Source: URNF01 sp045649855 (GTDB lineage Bacteria > Bacillota > Clostridia > Oscillospirales > Acutalibacteraceae). Taken from it: 5,530 bases of DNA. How positions within the stretch are numbered: position 1 is the first letter of the stretch; each line of letters opens with the position of its first letter. The stretch covers positions 1 through 5,530 of the forward strand of contig JAZRQN010000076.1 in NCBI GenBank assembly GCA_045649855.1, read 5' to 3'. Below are positions 1-5,530 of this stretch, one piece after another. The notes below the pieces were generated by a model. That model had not been told where the DNA came from. It ran no database searches and was given only the letters and a program-made list of their open reading frames with translations. The position numbers and the translations under genes were made by a program.

Positions 1-2
1 AA

Positions 3-689
3 TGCACCGTTTGCAGCAAAACCGAAACCAAAACATTGGACAAAAAGTCACCTTATTACATAGACCATCAAGTTATAAGCAAAACCTTGCCTAATGCATA
101 CTATATCGATGGTGTAGATATGCTTACTAAAATGTTTGGAGCAAATACCGCACTTCAAACTGGTGACTCGGTCACTTATAAGATTAATATGTCTGATGGC
201 GGTAGCACAGGTTTCTCTGTTTACGATACCGCTGGTTGCACAGCAACTGTAAATGGAAATCAAATTACTATGAAAATAACTGGTGAATATCCTAGTGCTG
301 GTATGACTATTAAGACAATTGATAGCAACGGAAATGAAAAGAAAATTTCAATTGTTTATAGTTATGTTGTGCAATATGATGGCGATATCACAAAAGTAAA
401 CTGGCGTATGGAAGATATTTTACACGATTATGCCAGAATAAAGTATGGTATTGCATATGATAACCAAATTAATTTTGAAGAAGGATACACTTCTGATAGA
501 GCAAATGACCCTTCAATCACTGGTGCACATGGTGGCGGAACATTTGATGATTATTTCGTTAAAAGCGAAAAATCTGATTGGGTGGAATATACAATGTGGT
601 TGATTGGTCAGTATTCTAAAATCGGAATTAAATCTATCAAATGCACAGTTACAAACAACTATTTCGGAGCTCTTGCATCTAAAAACTAA
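3..689 (+). CDS. 3' end of a probable surface/secreted protein with CxxC repeat end and unassigned C-terminal domain (partial)
   Basis: The gene runs off the left edge: the frame is open back to base 3 and reads Cys-Thr-Val-Cys-Ser-Lys-Thr-Glu-Thr before a TTG at 36. That TTG has no ribosome binding site, so it is an internal Leu codon and not a start. The CxxC followed by K-T-E-T matches the end of short repeats seen in large Clostridia surface proteins (family knowledge). Counting from the TTG codon, residues about 38-112 alternate polar and beta-prone stretches and resemble an Ig-like beta-sandwich. Residues about 122-217 form a second domain with a helix (RMEDILHDYARIKYG), a Gly-rich segment (AHGGGTF, 164-170), Trp182 and Trp188, and the ending YSKIGIKSIKCTVTNNYFGAL. 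That order loosely recalls a CAP/SCP domain, but I cannot confirm it. No sortase motif or C-terminal membrane anchor is present, so any attachment or signal must lie upstream. The gene is AT-rich compared with its neighbours. It is followed at once by an intrinsic terminator. Coding status is fairly sure; function is unknown. Confidence 0.75.
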   Translation, partial: CTVCSKTETKTLDKKSPYYIDHQVISKTLPNAYYIDGVDMLTKMFGANTALQTGDSVTYKINMSDGGSTGFSVYDTAGCTATVNGNQITMKITGEYPSAGMTIKTIDSNGNEKKISIVYSYVVQYDGDITKVNWRMEDILHDYARIKYGIAYDNQINFEEGYTSDRANDPSITGAHGGGTFDDYFVKSEKSDWVEYTMWLIGQYSKIGIKSIKCTVTNNYFGALASKN

Positions 690-711
690 AAAACGAAGAC
701 CCACTCAACAA

Positions 712-760
712 AGACCCCCTACATCCTTTCGGTCATAGGGGGTCTATCTTTCTTGATTTT
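712..760 (+). terminator. Intrinsic terminator of the left-edge gene
   Basis: A perfect 10-bp stem pairs AGACCCCCTA (712-721) with TAGGGGGTCT (736-745) around a 14-nt loop. A T-rich run (ATCTTTCTTGATTTT, 746-760) follows on the + strand. It lies 22 nt after the stop codon at 687-689. The minus-strand side has no T-run, so it acts mainly on + transcription. Confidence 0.85.
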
Positions 761-821
761 CCCTTAAAACTTTGCCACAATATAGATACTCCTTATTTCC
801 ATTACATACAGGCGGAACGAC

Positions 822-853
822 AAAACCCCCACCGAGCAATGGGTGGGGGTTTT
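822..853. terminator. Bidirectional-type intrinsic terminator between convergent units
   Basis: A perfect 12-bp stem pairs AAAACCCCCACC (822-833) with GGTGGGGGTTTT (842-853) around an 8-nt loop. Because the stem begins with A4 and ends with T4, each strand carries a GC-rich core followed by T residues. On the minus strand it lies about 20 nt past the TAA at 874-876 and about 77 nt past the ybaK stop, so it most likely ends transcription of the minus-strand cluster. On the + strand it would be a second back-up for the terminator at 712-760. Confidence 0.8.
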
Positions 854-873
854 AATTTGCTTTATAAATCTAA

Positions 874-930
874 TTACTTAGATTCTTTAATTGCAGCCTG
901 TGCTGCTGTTAAGCGAGCGCAGGTTTGTCC
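874..930 (-). other. Orphan C-terminus-like stretch downstream of ybaK
   Basis: Read on the minus strand in the same frame as ybaK, the 18 codons after its TGA stop give GQTCARLTAAQAAIKESK and then TAA. The segment looks like an amphipathic C-terminal helix. Its codons (TTA, ACA, GCA, ATT, AAA, TCT) are AT-richer than those of ybaK, and a terminator hairpin follows 20 nt later, as at a normal gene end. It has no start or ribosome binding site of its own. It may be the tail of a gene whose upstream part was replaced, or simply 3' untranslated sequence: an open frame of 18 codons is not rare by chance. I do not recognise a family. Confidence 0.3.
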
Positions 931-1401
931 TCATAAAGTAATCGGTGCGAACTCTGCGCCGATATAGTCGCACAGCGTTTTGGGGTTCAGTTGCATTTGC
1001 AGACCGATTCTGCCGCCGCTGACGTAAAAAGTTTCTAAGGTTTCGGCAGAACTGTCAATCACCGTTTTGAACAGTTTTTTCATACCGACGGGACTGCATC
1101 CGCCGCGGATATACCCCGTTACCTTGTTGATGTCCTTGACCGCAATCATCTCCACCGACTTCTCCCCCACCGTTTTGGCGGCGGCTTTGAGGTTCAGTTC
1201 CTCCGCGACCGGAATCACAAACACGAAATGGGTGTTTTTGCCTTTGGTAACCAGCGTTTTGTACACCAGTTCCACGGGTTGTCCCATTTTGGCGGCGATA
1301 GACAGTCCGTCAATACCGCCGTCCGAGGGATAGGTGTGCAGGGTATAATCAATACCTGCTTTATCCAACATACGCATCGCGTTGGTTTTCACTTCAGCCA
1401 T
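931..1401 (-). CDS. ybaK: Cys-tRNA(Pro) deacylase, YbaK/EbsC type
   Basis: This cytoplasmic editing enzyme of the YbaK/ProX superfamily hydrolyses cysteine wrongly attached to tRNA(Pro) by prolyl-tRNA synthetase, which protects translation fidelity. The 156 residues match the usual length of about 155-160 and align in outline with E. coli YbaK from end to end. Visible family marks are the conserved lysine in VYKTL (Lys48), the VIPVAEELNL strand and loop (62-71), the substrate-loop motif GYIRGGCSP (96-104, with Gly100-Gly101 and Ser103-Pro104), and YVSGGRIGL (126-134). The ATG at 1401 is preceded by a strong Shine-Dalgarno site with 7-nt spacing. The first 8 nt overlap the end of uvrC, so translation is probably coupled to it. 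It appears to be the last gene of the minus-strand cluster. The exact aminoacyl-tRNA substrate is inferred from the family, since related members edit other mischarged tRNAs. Confidence 0.93.
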   Translation of the reverse strand: MAEVKTNAMRMLDKAGIDYTLHTYPSDGGIDGLSIAAKMGQPVELVYKTLVTKGKNTHFVFVIPVAEELNLKAAAKTVGEKSVEMIAVKDINKVTGYIRGGCSPVGMKKLFKTVIDSSAETLETFYVSGGRIGLQMQLNPKTLCDYIGAEFAPITL

Positions 1402-3238
1402 CCGTTTGTTCCTCCTCGCTGAAAAATCGAACGATCGCTTCTGCCGCAGGCTTGGTCATCCCTTTCACCAGCAACAGTTCTTCCGTTGTTGCACCGCTCA
1501 CCGCGCGTACCGAGCCGAACTGACGGAGCAGAGCGCTTGCGCGTTCTTTGCCCACACCCGGAATTTGCAACAGGGTGGTGGACACAGTCTTTTTGCCGCG
1601 TTTTTTGCGATGATAGGTAATCGCATAGCGATGCACCTCTTCCTGTATCCCTGCAAGCAGGGTGAACACACTGCGCTTTGCCGCAATCTCAATTTCGCCG
1701 CCGTCGGCGGAAATTGCGCGGGTGCGGTGTTTTTCATCTTTCACGAGACCGAACACGGGGATATCAAACCCGAAACTGTCCACAAGCGGTTTGACCATTG
1801 CGACGTGTTCTGCGCCGCCGTCCAGAAAAATGAGGTCGGGCCTTCTGCCAAAGCCCTCTTCCGTATCGGCGGTTTGCAATTCGGTCATACGACGGCAAAG
1901 CACTTCACGCATAGATGCGTAATCGTCTCCGCCCATCGCTTCTTTCACCATAAAACGGCGATAGGCTTTTTTGAACGGCTTGCCGTTTTGGTATACTACC
2001 ATACCTGCCACGGGGGTATCCCCTGCGGTATGTGAAATATCATAACATTCGATATACAGCGGTGCGGCTTCCAGCCCCAACAGCTCGCGCAGTTCTTCCA
2101 GTGCGGCGCTCTCGCGTCCCGTCATGCCCACTTTATGCGCAATGCGCTCGGCGGCGTTGTTTTTGCACATTTCCACCAGATGCGCCTGCTCACCGATCTG
2201 CGGCAGGACGATGTGCACCCGTCTGCCGCGCTTTTCGGACAACAGTTGTTCCAAAATCTCCGCGTCTTCCGTCTCACCGTCCAAGGTTACCTGCAACGGC
2301 ACACGGTCGCGCATCGTATAATACTGCAACAAAAATTCCGCTCGCGCAGCAGGGGCGTTTTCCTGCTCGGGGAGCATAAAATATTCTTCTTCCTTGAGCG
2401 CGCCGTCATAAAAACGGAACACCTGAAAGCAACTTTTGCCCGATCCTGTCGCAAGCGCAATGACGTCCTGTTCTTCCACGTGGGACATCACCACTTTTTG
2501 TTTGTCGGACAACCGTTTGATAGCGGCAATGCGATCGCGCAGACGTGCCGCTTTTTCAAATTCGAGATTTTCTGCCGCTTCCTGCATCCGCTCGGTAAGG
2601 GTTGCCATGGTTTTGGCACTGCCTTTGGTCAGAAACTCGACAGCATCCTCCACCCGCTCGGCATACGCCGCTTCGGACACCTTGCCCGTACACGGCGCAC
2701 AACAAAGTCCGATGTGCGCATTCAGACACGGACGCACCGTTTCCTTGCCGTATTGCAAACGATGTGTGCAGGTGGCAAGTTTGAAGATAGCCGAAGTCTC
2801 TTTGATCGCCTGGCGCAGATCATAAGAACTCATATACGGTCCGATATACCGCGCGTCGTCCCCCTCTTTCATCTGCTTTGCCTCTTCTACACGGGAGTAA
2901 GGCGGCGATGTTACGCGGATATACCGATATCCTTTGTCGTCTTTGAGCAAAATGTTATATTTCGGTTTGTGCTGTTTGATGAGCGAGCATTCGAGTACGA
3001 GCGCCTCAAATTCACTGCCCACCACGATATACTCAAAGGTTTTGACCTGTGAAACCATGCGGCGCACCTTCATCGAATGATTGGCGTCCGAGCCGAAATA
3101 CTGGCTGACACGGTTTCGCAAAGCCTTGGCTTTGCCGATATAGATGATCTCCCCGTCTGCGTTTTTCATCATATACACGCCCGGCTCCAACGGCAGGGTC
3201 ATTGCTTTTTCACGCAGATTTGCAATCAGTTGCGACAT
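1394..3238 (-). CDS. uvrC: Excinuclease ABC subunit C (UvrC)
   Basis: UvrC is the dual-incision nuclease of nucleotide excision repair: with UvrB on damaged DNA it cuts 3' and then 5' of the lesion. The 614 residues are normal for the family and all domains are present. The GIY-YIG nuclease lies at about 15-97, with Tyr22 (GVYMM), Tyr33 (IIYIGKAK), Arg43, Glu83 and Asn95 in the expected catalytic places. A cysteine set C157-x13-C171-x7-C179-x3-C183 matches the spacing of the UvrC iron-sulfur cluster region, with an extra Cys180. The UVR motif that binds UvrB lies at about 212-247. The RNase H-like 5' nuclease domain lies at about 393-545, with Asp400 (ECYDISH), Asp438 (GGDDY), Asp473 (FLDGG) and His536 (EEVHRY). 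Tandem helix-hairpin-helix motifs (IPGVGKERA at 559-567, VKGMTKPAA at 591-599) bind DNA. The ATG at 3238 has a near-perfect ribosome binding site. The gene follows comM after a hairpin and overlaps ybaK by 8 nt. Confidence 0.98.
   Translation of the reverse strand: MSQLIANLREKAMTLPLEPGVYMMKNADGEIIYIGKAKALRNRVSQYFGSDANHSMKVRRMVSQVKTFEYIVVGSEFEALVLECSLIKQHKPKYNILLKDDKGYRYIRVTSPPYSRVEEAKQMKEGDDARYIGPYMSSYDLRQAIKETSAIFKLATCTHRLQYGKETVRPCLNAHIGLCCAPCTGKVSEAAYAERVEDAVEFLTKGSAKTMATLTERMQEAAENLEFEKAARLRDRIAAIKRLSDKQKVVMSHVEEQDVIALATGSGKSCFQVFRFYDGALKEEEYFMLPEQENAPAARAEFLLQYYTMRDRVPLQVTLDGETEDAEILEQLLSEKRGRRVHIVLPQIGEQAHLVEMCKNNAAERIAHKVGMTGRESAALEELRELLGLEAAPLYIECYDISHTAGDTPVAGMVVYQNGKPFKKAYRRFMVKEAMGGDDYASMREVLCRRMTELQTADTEEGFGRRPDLIFLDGGAEHVAMVKPLVDSFGFDIPVFGLVKDEKHRTRAISADGGEIEIAAKRSVFTLLAGIQEEVHRYAITYHRKKRGKKTVSTTLLQIPGVGKERASALLRQFGSVRAVSGATTEELLLVKGMTKPAAEAIVRFFSEEEQTDG
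1409..1416 (-). promoter_or_regulatory. Ribosome binding site of ybaK, inside the uvrC end
   Basis: The minus strand reads AGGAGGAA, 7 nt before the ATG at 1401. It lies within the last codons of uvrC (the Glu-Glu-Glu run), so ribosomes finishing uvrC pass directly over it. It fixes the ybaK start. Confidence 0.8.
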
Positions 3239-3242
3239 GGTT

Positions 3243-3252
3243 TCACCTCCTT
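3243..3252 (-). promoter_or_regulatory. Strong ribosome binding site of uvrC
   Basis: The minus strand reads AAGGAGGTGA, complementary to the 3' end of 16S rRNA over about ten bases, 4 nt before the ATG at 3238 (about 7 nt from the GGAGG core). It decides the uvrC start and is by far the strongest such site in the cluster. Confidence 0.9.
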
Positions 3253-3260
3253 TTGTAAAA

Positions 3261-3284
3261 TCGGCAGACCTTGCGGTCTGCCGA
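3261..3284 (-). terminator. GCAA-capped hairpin between comM and uvrC (weak terminator or attenuator)
   Basis: A perfect 10-bp stem pairs bases 3261-3270 with 3275-3284. On the minus strand the loop is GCAA, a GNRA tetraloop, which makes the RNA hairpin very stable. It starts 8 nt after the comM stop. Only TTTT follows it on the minus strand, then ACAAAAGG leading into the uvrC ribosome binding site 8 nt away. It may therefore be a leaky terminator, an attenuator, or a hairpin that protects the upstream mRNA from exonucleases. In the + direction it is followed by AAACTGTTTTTA, but no gene is transcribed that way here. Confidence 0.65.
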
Positions 3285-3292
3285 AACTGTTT

Positions 3293-4819
3293 TTATCGTT
3301 CTTGCCAGTATTTTCTGTCAAGGCTTCTGTACTGAATCGCTTCCGCAATATGTGCGGTGTCGATAACCTGTGCACCGTCCAGATCCGCAATGGTGCGGGA
3401 CACTTTCAGCAAACGGTCATACGCACGCGCGGACAGTCCCAAACGATCAAACGCATTTTTCAGCATCGTTTTTGCACCGTCGGTCATCGGGCACATTTCC
3501 TTTAACAGCGAAGTCGGGATCGCCGCATTGGCAACGATGCCCGTTCCTGCAAAACGCGCGCGTTGCACCTCTCTTGCCGCGTTGACACGTTTTTTGATTT
3601 CCGCGGAACTTTCCGCTTTCTCGGTAGCGGACAACTGCTCAAATTCCACCGGCGGTACTTCGATATGTAGATCGATACGATCCAGCAAAGGACCGGAGAT
3701 TTTGTTGATATACCGTCCTGCCGCGAGTGCGGTACAGGTACAAGCACGGGTGGGATGTCCGAAATAGCCGCAAGGACACGGGTTCATTGCCGCAACGAGC
3801 ATAATCTCGCTCGGATAGGTGAGCGATGCCGCAACACGGGAAATGGTTACCTTACCGTCTTCCAACGGCTGGCGCAGGCATTCCATCGTCTGCCGCGAAA
3901 ACTCGGGCAATTCGTCCAAAAACAACACGCCGCCGTGCGCCAGCGAAATTTCGCCCGGACGGGGCACGATACCGCCGCCTGCAAGACCTTGCGGCGAGAT
4001 GTTATGATGCGGTGCGCGGAAGGGGCGCTCTTTAATCAGACCGCCGCCCGACAGCGTACCTGCAACCGAGTGGATTTTGGTAATGGTCAGTGCCTCGTCG
4101 GCAGTCAGATCGGGCAGAATGGACGGAATACGCTTTGCCAGCATACTTTTGCCCGAGCCCGGAGGACCGATGAACAGCAAATTATGCGAGCCGGCGGCGG
4201 CAACTTCCACCGCGCGGCGTGCCGCTTGCTGTCCCATCACTTCCGCGAAATCCGCCATAGGCATATTGGTTGCCGTATAATCCTCCGACGGCAACACACG
4301 CGGCAGTGCAACCACGTCCAGCAGATGTTGCAACAACACCGCGACGTTTTTGGGAGCGTACACGGCAATACCGTCCACCACCGCCGCTTCTTCCGCATTT
4401 TCGGGCGGAACAAACAACTCGGTGAATCCCGCTTCTTTGGCAGCAATCGCCATCGGCAAAACACCGCGCACGGGGCGGATCTCGCCACCCAGCGACAATT
4501 CGCCGATGAACGCTTTGTTATCCAAACTGACCTTTAACTGGTCGGATGCCTTCAGCAATGCCAAAAACAACGGCAGGTCGTATACAGGGCCTTCCTTTTT
4601 GACGTCCGCAGGCGCTAAATTGACCGTGATACGGCTGACAGGATAGGTAAACCCTGCGTTTTTGAGCACTGCGCGCACCCGGTCGCGCGATTCGCGCACT
4701 GCGGCATCCGGCAGGCCCACCAGTTCAAACGACGGCAGGCCGCCCGAAATATCCGCTTCCGTTTTGACGGCAAATCCGTCAATACCGTGCAGTCCAAGAC
4801 TGTTTACACACGCAAACAT
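3293..4819 (-). CDS. comM: ComM/YifB-family Mg-chelatase-like AAA+ ATPase
   Basis: This cytoplasmic AAA+ ATPase is of the YifB/ComM family. In naturally transformable Gram-negative bacteria ComM is a hexameric helicase that promotes branch migration when incoming single-stranded DNA recombines; its role in Firmicutes is less clear. The 508 residues are the usual length. The N-terminal Lon-like/ChlI fold lies at about 15-142 (PSFELVGLPDAAVRESRDRV, NLAPADVKKEGP, DLPLFLAL). The AAA+ core lies at about 190-395, with Walker A GPPGSGKS at 218-225 (Lys224), the FRAPHH motif at 267-272, Walker B VLFLDELPEF at 298-307 (Asp302, Glu303) and GPLLDRIDLH at 376-385 with Arg381. A four-cysteine knot NPCPCGYFGHPTRACTC (Cys348, 350, 360, 362) is typical of the family and may hold a metal. 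The C-terminal Mg-chelatase helical domain lies at about 403-502 (SARAYDRLLKVSRTIADL). The start lies 8 nt after the stop of the P-type ATPase gene, so the two are probably co-transcribed. Confidence 0.95.
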   Translation of the reverse strand: MFACVNSLGLHGIDGFAVKTEADISGGLPSFELVGLPDAAVRESRDRVRAVLKNAGFTYPVSRITVNLAPADVKKEGPVYDLPLFLALLKASDQLKVSLDNKAFIGELSLGGEIRPVRGVLPMAIAAKEAGFTELFVPPENAEEAAVVDGIAVYAPKNVAVLLQHLLDVVALPRVLPSEDYTATNMPMADFAEVMGQQAARRAVEVAAAGSHNLLFIGPPGSGKSMLAKRIPSILPDLTADEALTITKIHSVAGTLSGGGLIKERPFRAPHHNISPQGLAGGGIVPRPGEISLAHGGVLFLDELPEFSRQTMECLRQPLEDGKVTISRVAASLTYPSEIMLVAAMNPCPCGYFGHPTRACTCTALAAGRYINKISGPLLDRIDLHIEVPPVEFEQLSATEKAESSAEIKKRVNAAREVQRARFAGTGIVANAAIPTSLLKEMCPMTDGAKTMLKNAFDRLGLSARAYDRLLKVSRTIADLDGAQVIDTAHIAEAIQYRSLDRKYWQER

Positions 4820-4827
4820 GTGTCAGA

Positions 4828-5530
4828 TCATTCCTTCGTTTCGTTGTCTTCTTGTACCGCTTCCGCAACTTCTTCCGCCTGTTCGGTGGGCAGTTCTGCC
4901 TCGGAAACGTAAAACTCCTGTTGAATCTCGTCTTCGGCAACCACCTGGTCAGCATCGACGAAGGACGGCACTTCCAACGGATCTTCCACCGTGGGTTGCG
5001 CCGCAACCTCTGCAGGAACGGCTTTTGCCAGCGTTTTCTTTTCTTTTCCGTATTTATAACTTTCGGTAACAATAAACGGAACGACCGACAACGCGATACA
5101 GATAAACCAAGCAGGCGCACTCATCTCCGCCAAGTTGAAGACGTCGCGCATAAAGGGCACTAACAGCACCAACAGCATGGATGCCAGCGATGCCAAAAAC
5201 GCACCGCACATACGCATATTGGAGAAGAAACCGATCTCAAACAGCGAATGGGACGAACGCACGTTGAATGCGTGCACCATTTGTGCAAACGCCAGAGTGG
5301 TGAACGCCATGGTTTCGCCAAGCGGCAAATTCAGACCGTCGGTGCGGAAAAGATTGAGCATCAACGCGCCGTCCGGTGCAGGCAGAAAACGAGAACCGAT
5401 CGCATACGCGATGATAGCGAGCAGACCGATCATACCGCCTTGCCAGATAGCTTGCGCGCCCAAGCCGCCCGAGAACAGACCCTCTTTGCGACTGCGCGGT
5501 TTGCGGTTCATCACGTCATCCTCTACCGGC
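4828..5530 (-). CDS. C-terminal part of a PMCA/PacL-type P-type cation (probably Ca2+) ATPase with an acidic tail (partial)
   Basis: The gene runs off the right edge. The frame is open upstream of the GTG at 5514 and reads P-V-E-D-D-V-M-N-R-K-P-R, the conserved loop between helices M6 and M7 of calcium-type P2 ATPases, so the GTG is an internal Val codon. Counting from that codon, four membrane helices fit M7 to M10: about 22-41, 68-84, 102-122 and 134-151. The stretch AFAQMVHAFNVRS (76-87) followed by SLFEIGFFSNM is family-typical. Gln78 appears to sit where SERCA pumps have the M8 site-I glutamate, as in plasma-membrane type pumps with one Ca2+ site. The phosphorylation, nucleotide-binding and M1-M6 parts lie outside the window, so the ion is inferred. 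After M10 comes a short basic stretch (KYGKEKK) and then a tail of about 68 residues with about 20 Asp/Glu and only 2 Lys, which is unusual for bacterial members. The stop lies 8 nt before comM. Confidence 0.9.
   Translation of the reverse strand, partial: PVEDDVMNRKPRSRKEGLFSGGLGAQAIWQGGMIGLLAIIAYAIGSRFLPAPDGALMLNLFRTDGLNLPLGETMAFTTLAFAQMVHAFNVRSSHSLFEIGFFSNMRMCGAFLASLASMLLVLLVPFMRDVFNLAEMSAPAWFICIALSVVPFIVTESYKYGKEKKTLAKAVPAEVAAQPTVEDPLEVPSFVDADQVVAEDEIQQEFYVSEAELPTEQAEEVAEAVQEDNETKE
4831..4836 (-). promoter_or_regulatory. Probable ribosome binding site of comM, inside the ATPase gene end
   Basis: The minus strand reads AAGGAA, 11 nt before the comM ATG at 4819, within the last codons of the upstream ATPase gene. 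It is weaker and more distant than the uvrC and ybaK sites, so comM may depend partly on ribosomes that have just finished the upstream gene. Confidence 0.5.

Noticed and set aside
36..38. TTG as start codon of the left gene
   Set aside because: There is no Shine-Dalgarno site before it, and the frame stays open to the window edge with a CxxC motif upstream. The gene begins outside the window.
733..780. Tiny minus-strand frame (TTG start, 15 codons) after an AAGGAG-like site
   Set aside because: Its end lies inside the terminator hairpin of the left gene, the peptide is nondescript, and no promoter is evident. Chance is the simplest explanation.
931..933. TGA of ybaK as a selenocysteine or reassigned codon
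   Set aside because: The protein is already of full family length, other genes in the window end sensibly at TGA, and the next stem-loop is a terminator rather than a SECIS-like element.
1697..1712. Palindrome CCGCCGTCGGCGG inside uvrC
   Set aside because: It encodes the Ala-Asp-Gly-Gly turn of UvrC with common codons. Short GC palindromes are expected in G+C-rich coding DNA and no regulatory context is visible.
1382..2035. Open frame on the + strand (217 codons) opposite the 3' end of uvrC
   Set aside because: It is antisense to the conserved nuclease and helix-hairpin-helix regions, has His/Phe/Cys-biased composition and no start context.
2135..3052. Long open frame on the + strand (305 codons) opposite uvrC
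   Set aside because: It lies wholly antisense to a clear full-domain uvrC. Its translation is rich in Arg, His, Phe and Cys with no recognisable domain, and it has no convincing ribosome binding site. This is a codon-bias shadow of the real gene.
3755..4537. Long open frame on the + strand (260 codons) opposite comM
   Set aside because: It is antisense to the conserved AAA+ core, rich in Arg, Gln and His, and has no domain or initiation signal.
5512..5514. GTG as start codon of the ATPase fragment as a separate small membrane protein
   Set aside because: The upstream codons continue the conserved M6-M7 loop of P-type ATPases in the same frame, so this is an internal Val codon of a longer gene.

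Overview
The window suggests a Gram-positive anaerobe of the class Clostridia, probably gut-associated. The basis is strong AGGAGG-type Shine-Dalgarno sites, tightly packed genes, house-keeping proteins that look Firmicutes-like, and a left-edge gene with the CxxC-K-T-E-T repeat ending common in Clostridia surface proteins. This placement is inferred from style, not from a marker gene. No CRISPR array, tRNA, rRNA, insertion sequence or recognisable phage gene was found, and I see no convincing new multi-gene system.

Left part (1 to about 930). The 3' end of a large gene enters on the + strand and stops at 689. It is AT-rich (about 35-40% G+C in the lines I counted) and looks like the end of a secreted or surface protein. 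A strong intrinsic terminator follows. A second perfect 12-bp hairpin at 822-853 serves the convergent transcription from the right. Between that hairpin and the next gene lies a short minus-strand stretch that reads like an orphan protein C-terminus (874-930).

Right part (931 to 5530). Four genes are packed on the minus strand, in transcription order: the 3' end of a PMCA/PacL-type P-type cation ATPase with an unusual acidic tail, a ComM/YifB-family AAA+ ATPase, uvrC, and a YbaK/EbsC-type Cys-tRNA(Pro) deacylase. The ATPase and comM genes are 8 nt apart, and uvrC and ybaK overlap by 8 nt. Between comM and uvrC is a 54-nt gap holding a GCAA-capped hairpin. G+C here is clearly higher (58% in one counted line).

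The four genes look like one transcription unit whose promoter lies beyond the right edge. They do not form a single pathway: ion transport, single-strand DNA/branch-migration handling, nucleotide excision repair and tRNA proofreading. comM and uvrC share a DNA-processing theme. The points worth checking are the composition break and orphan C-terminus near 930, the divergent C-terminal domain of the left gene, the acidic tail of the ATPase, and the hairpin ahead of uvrC.
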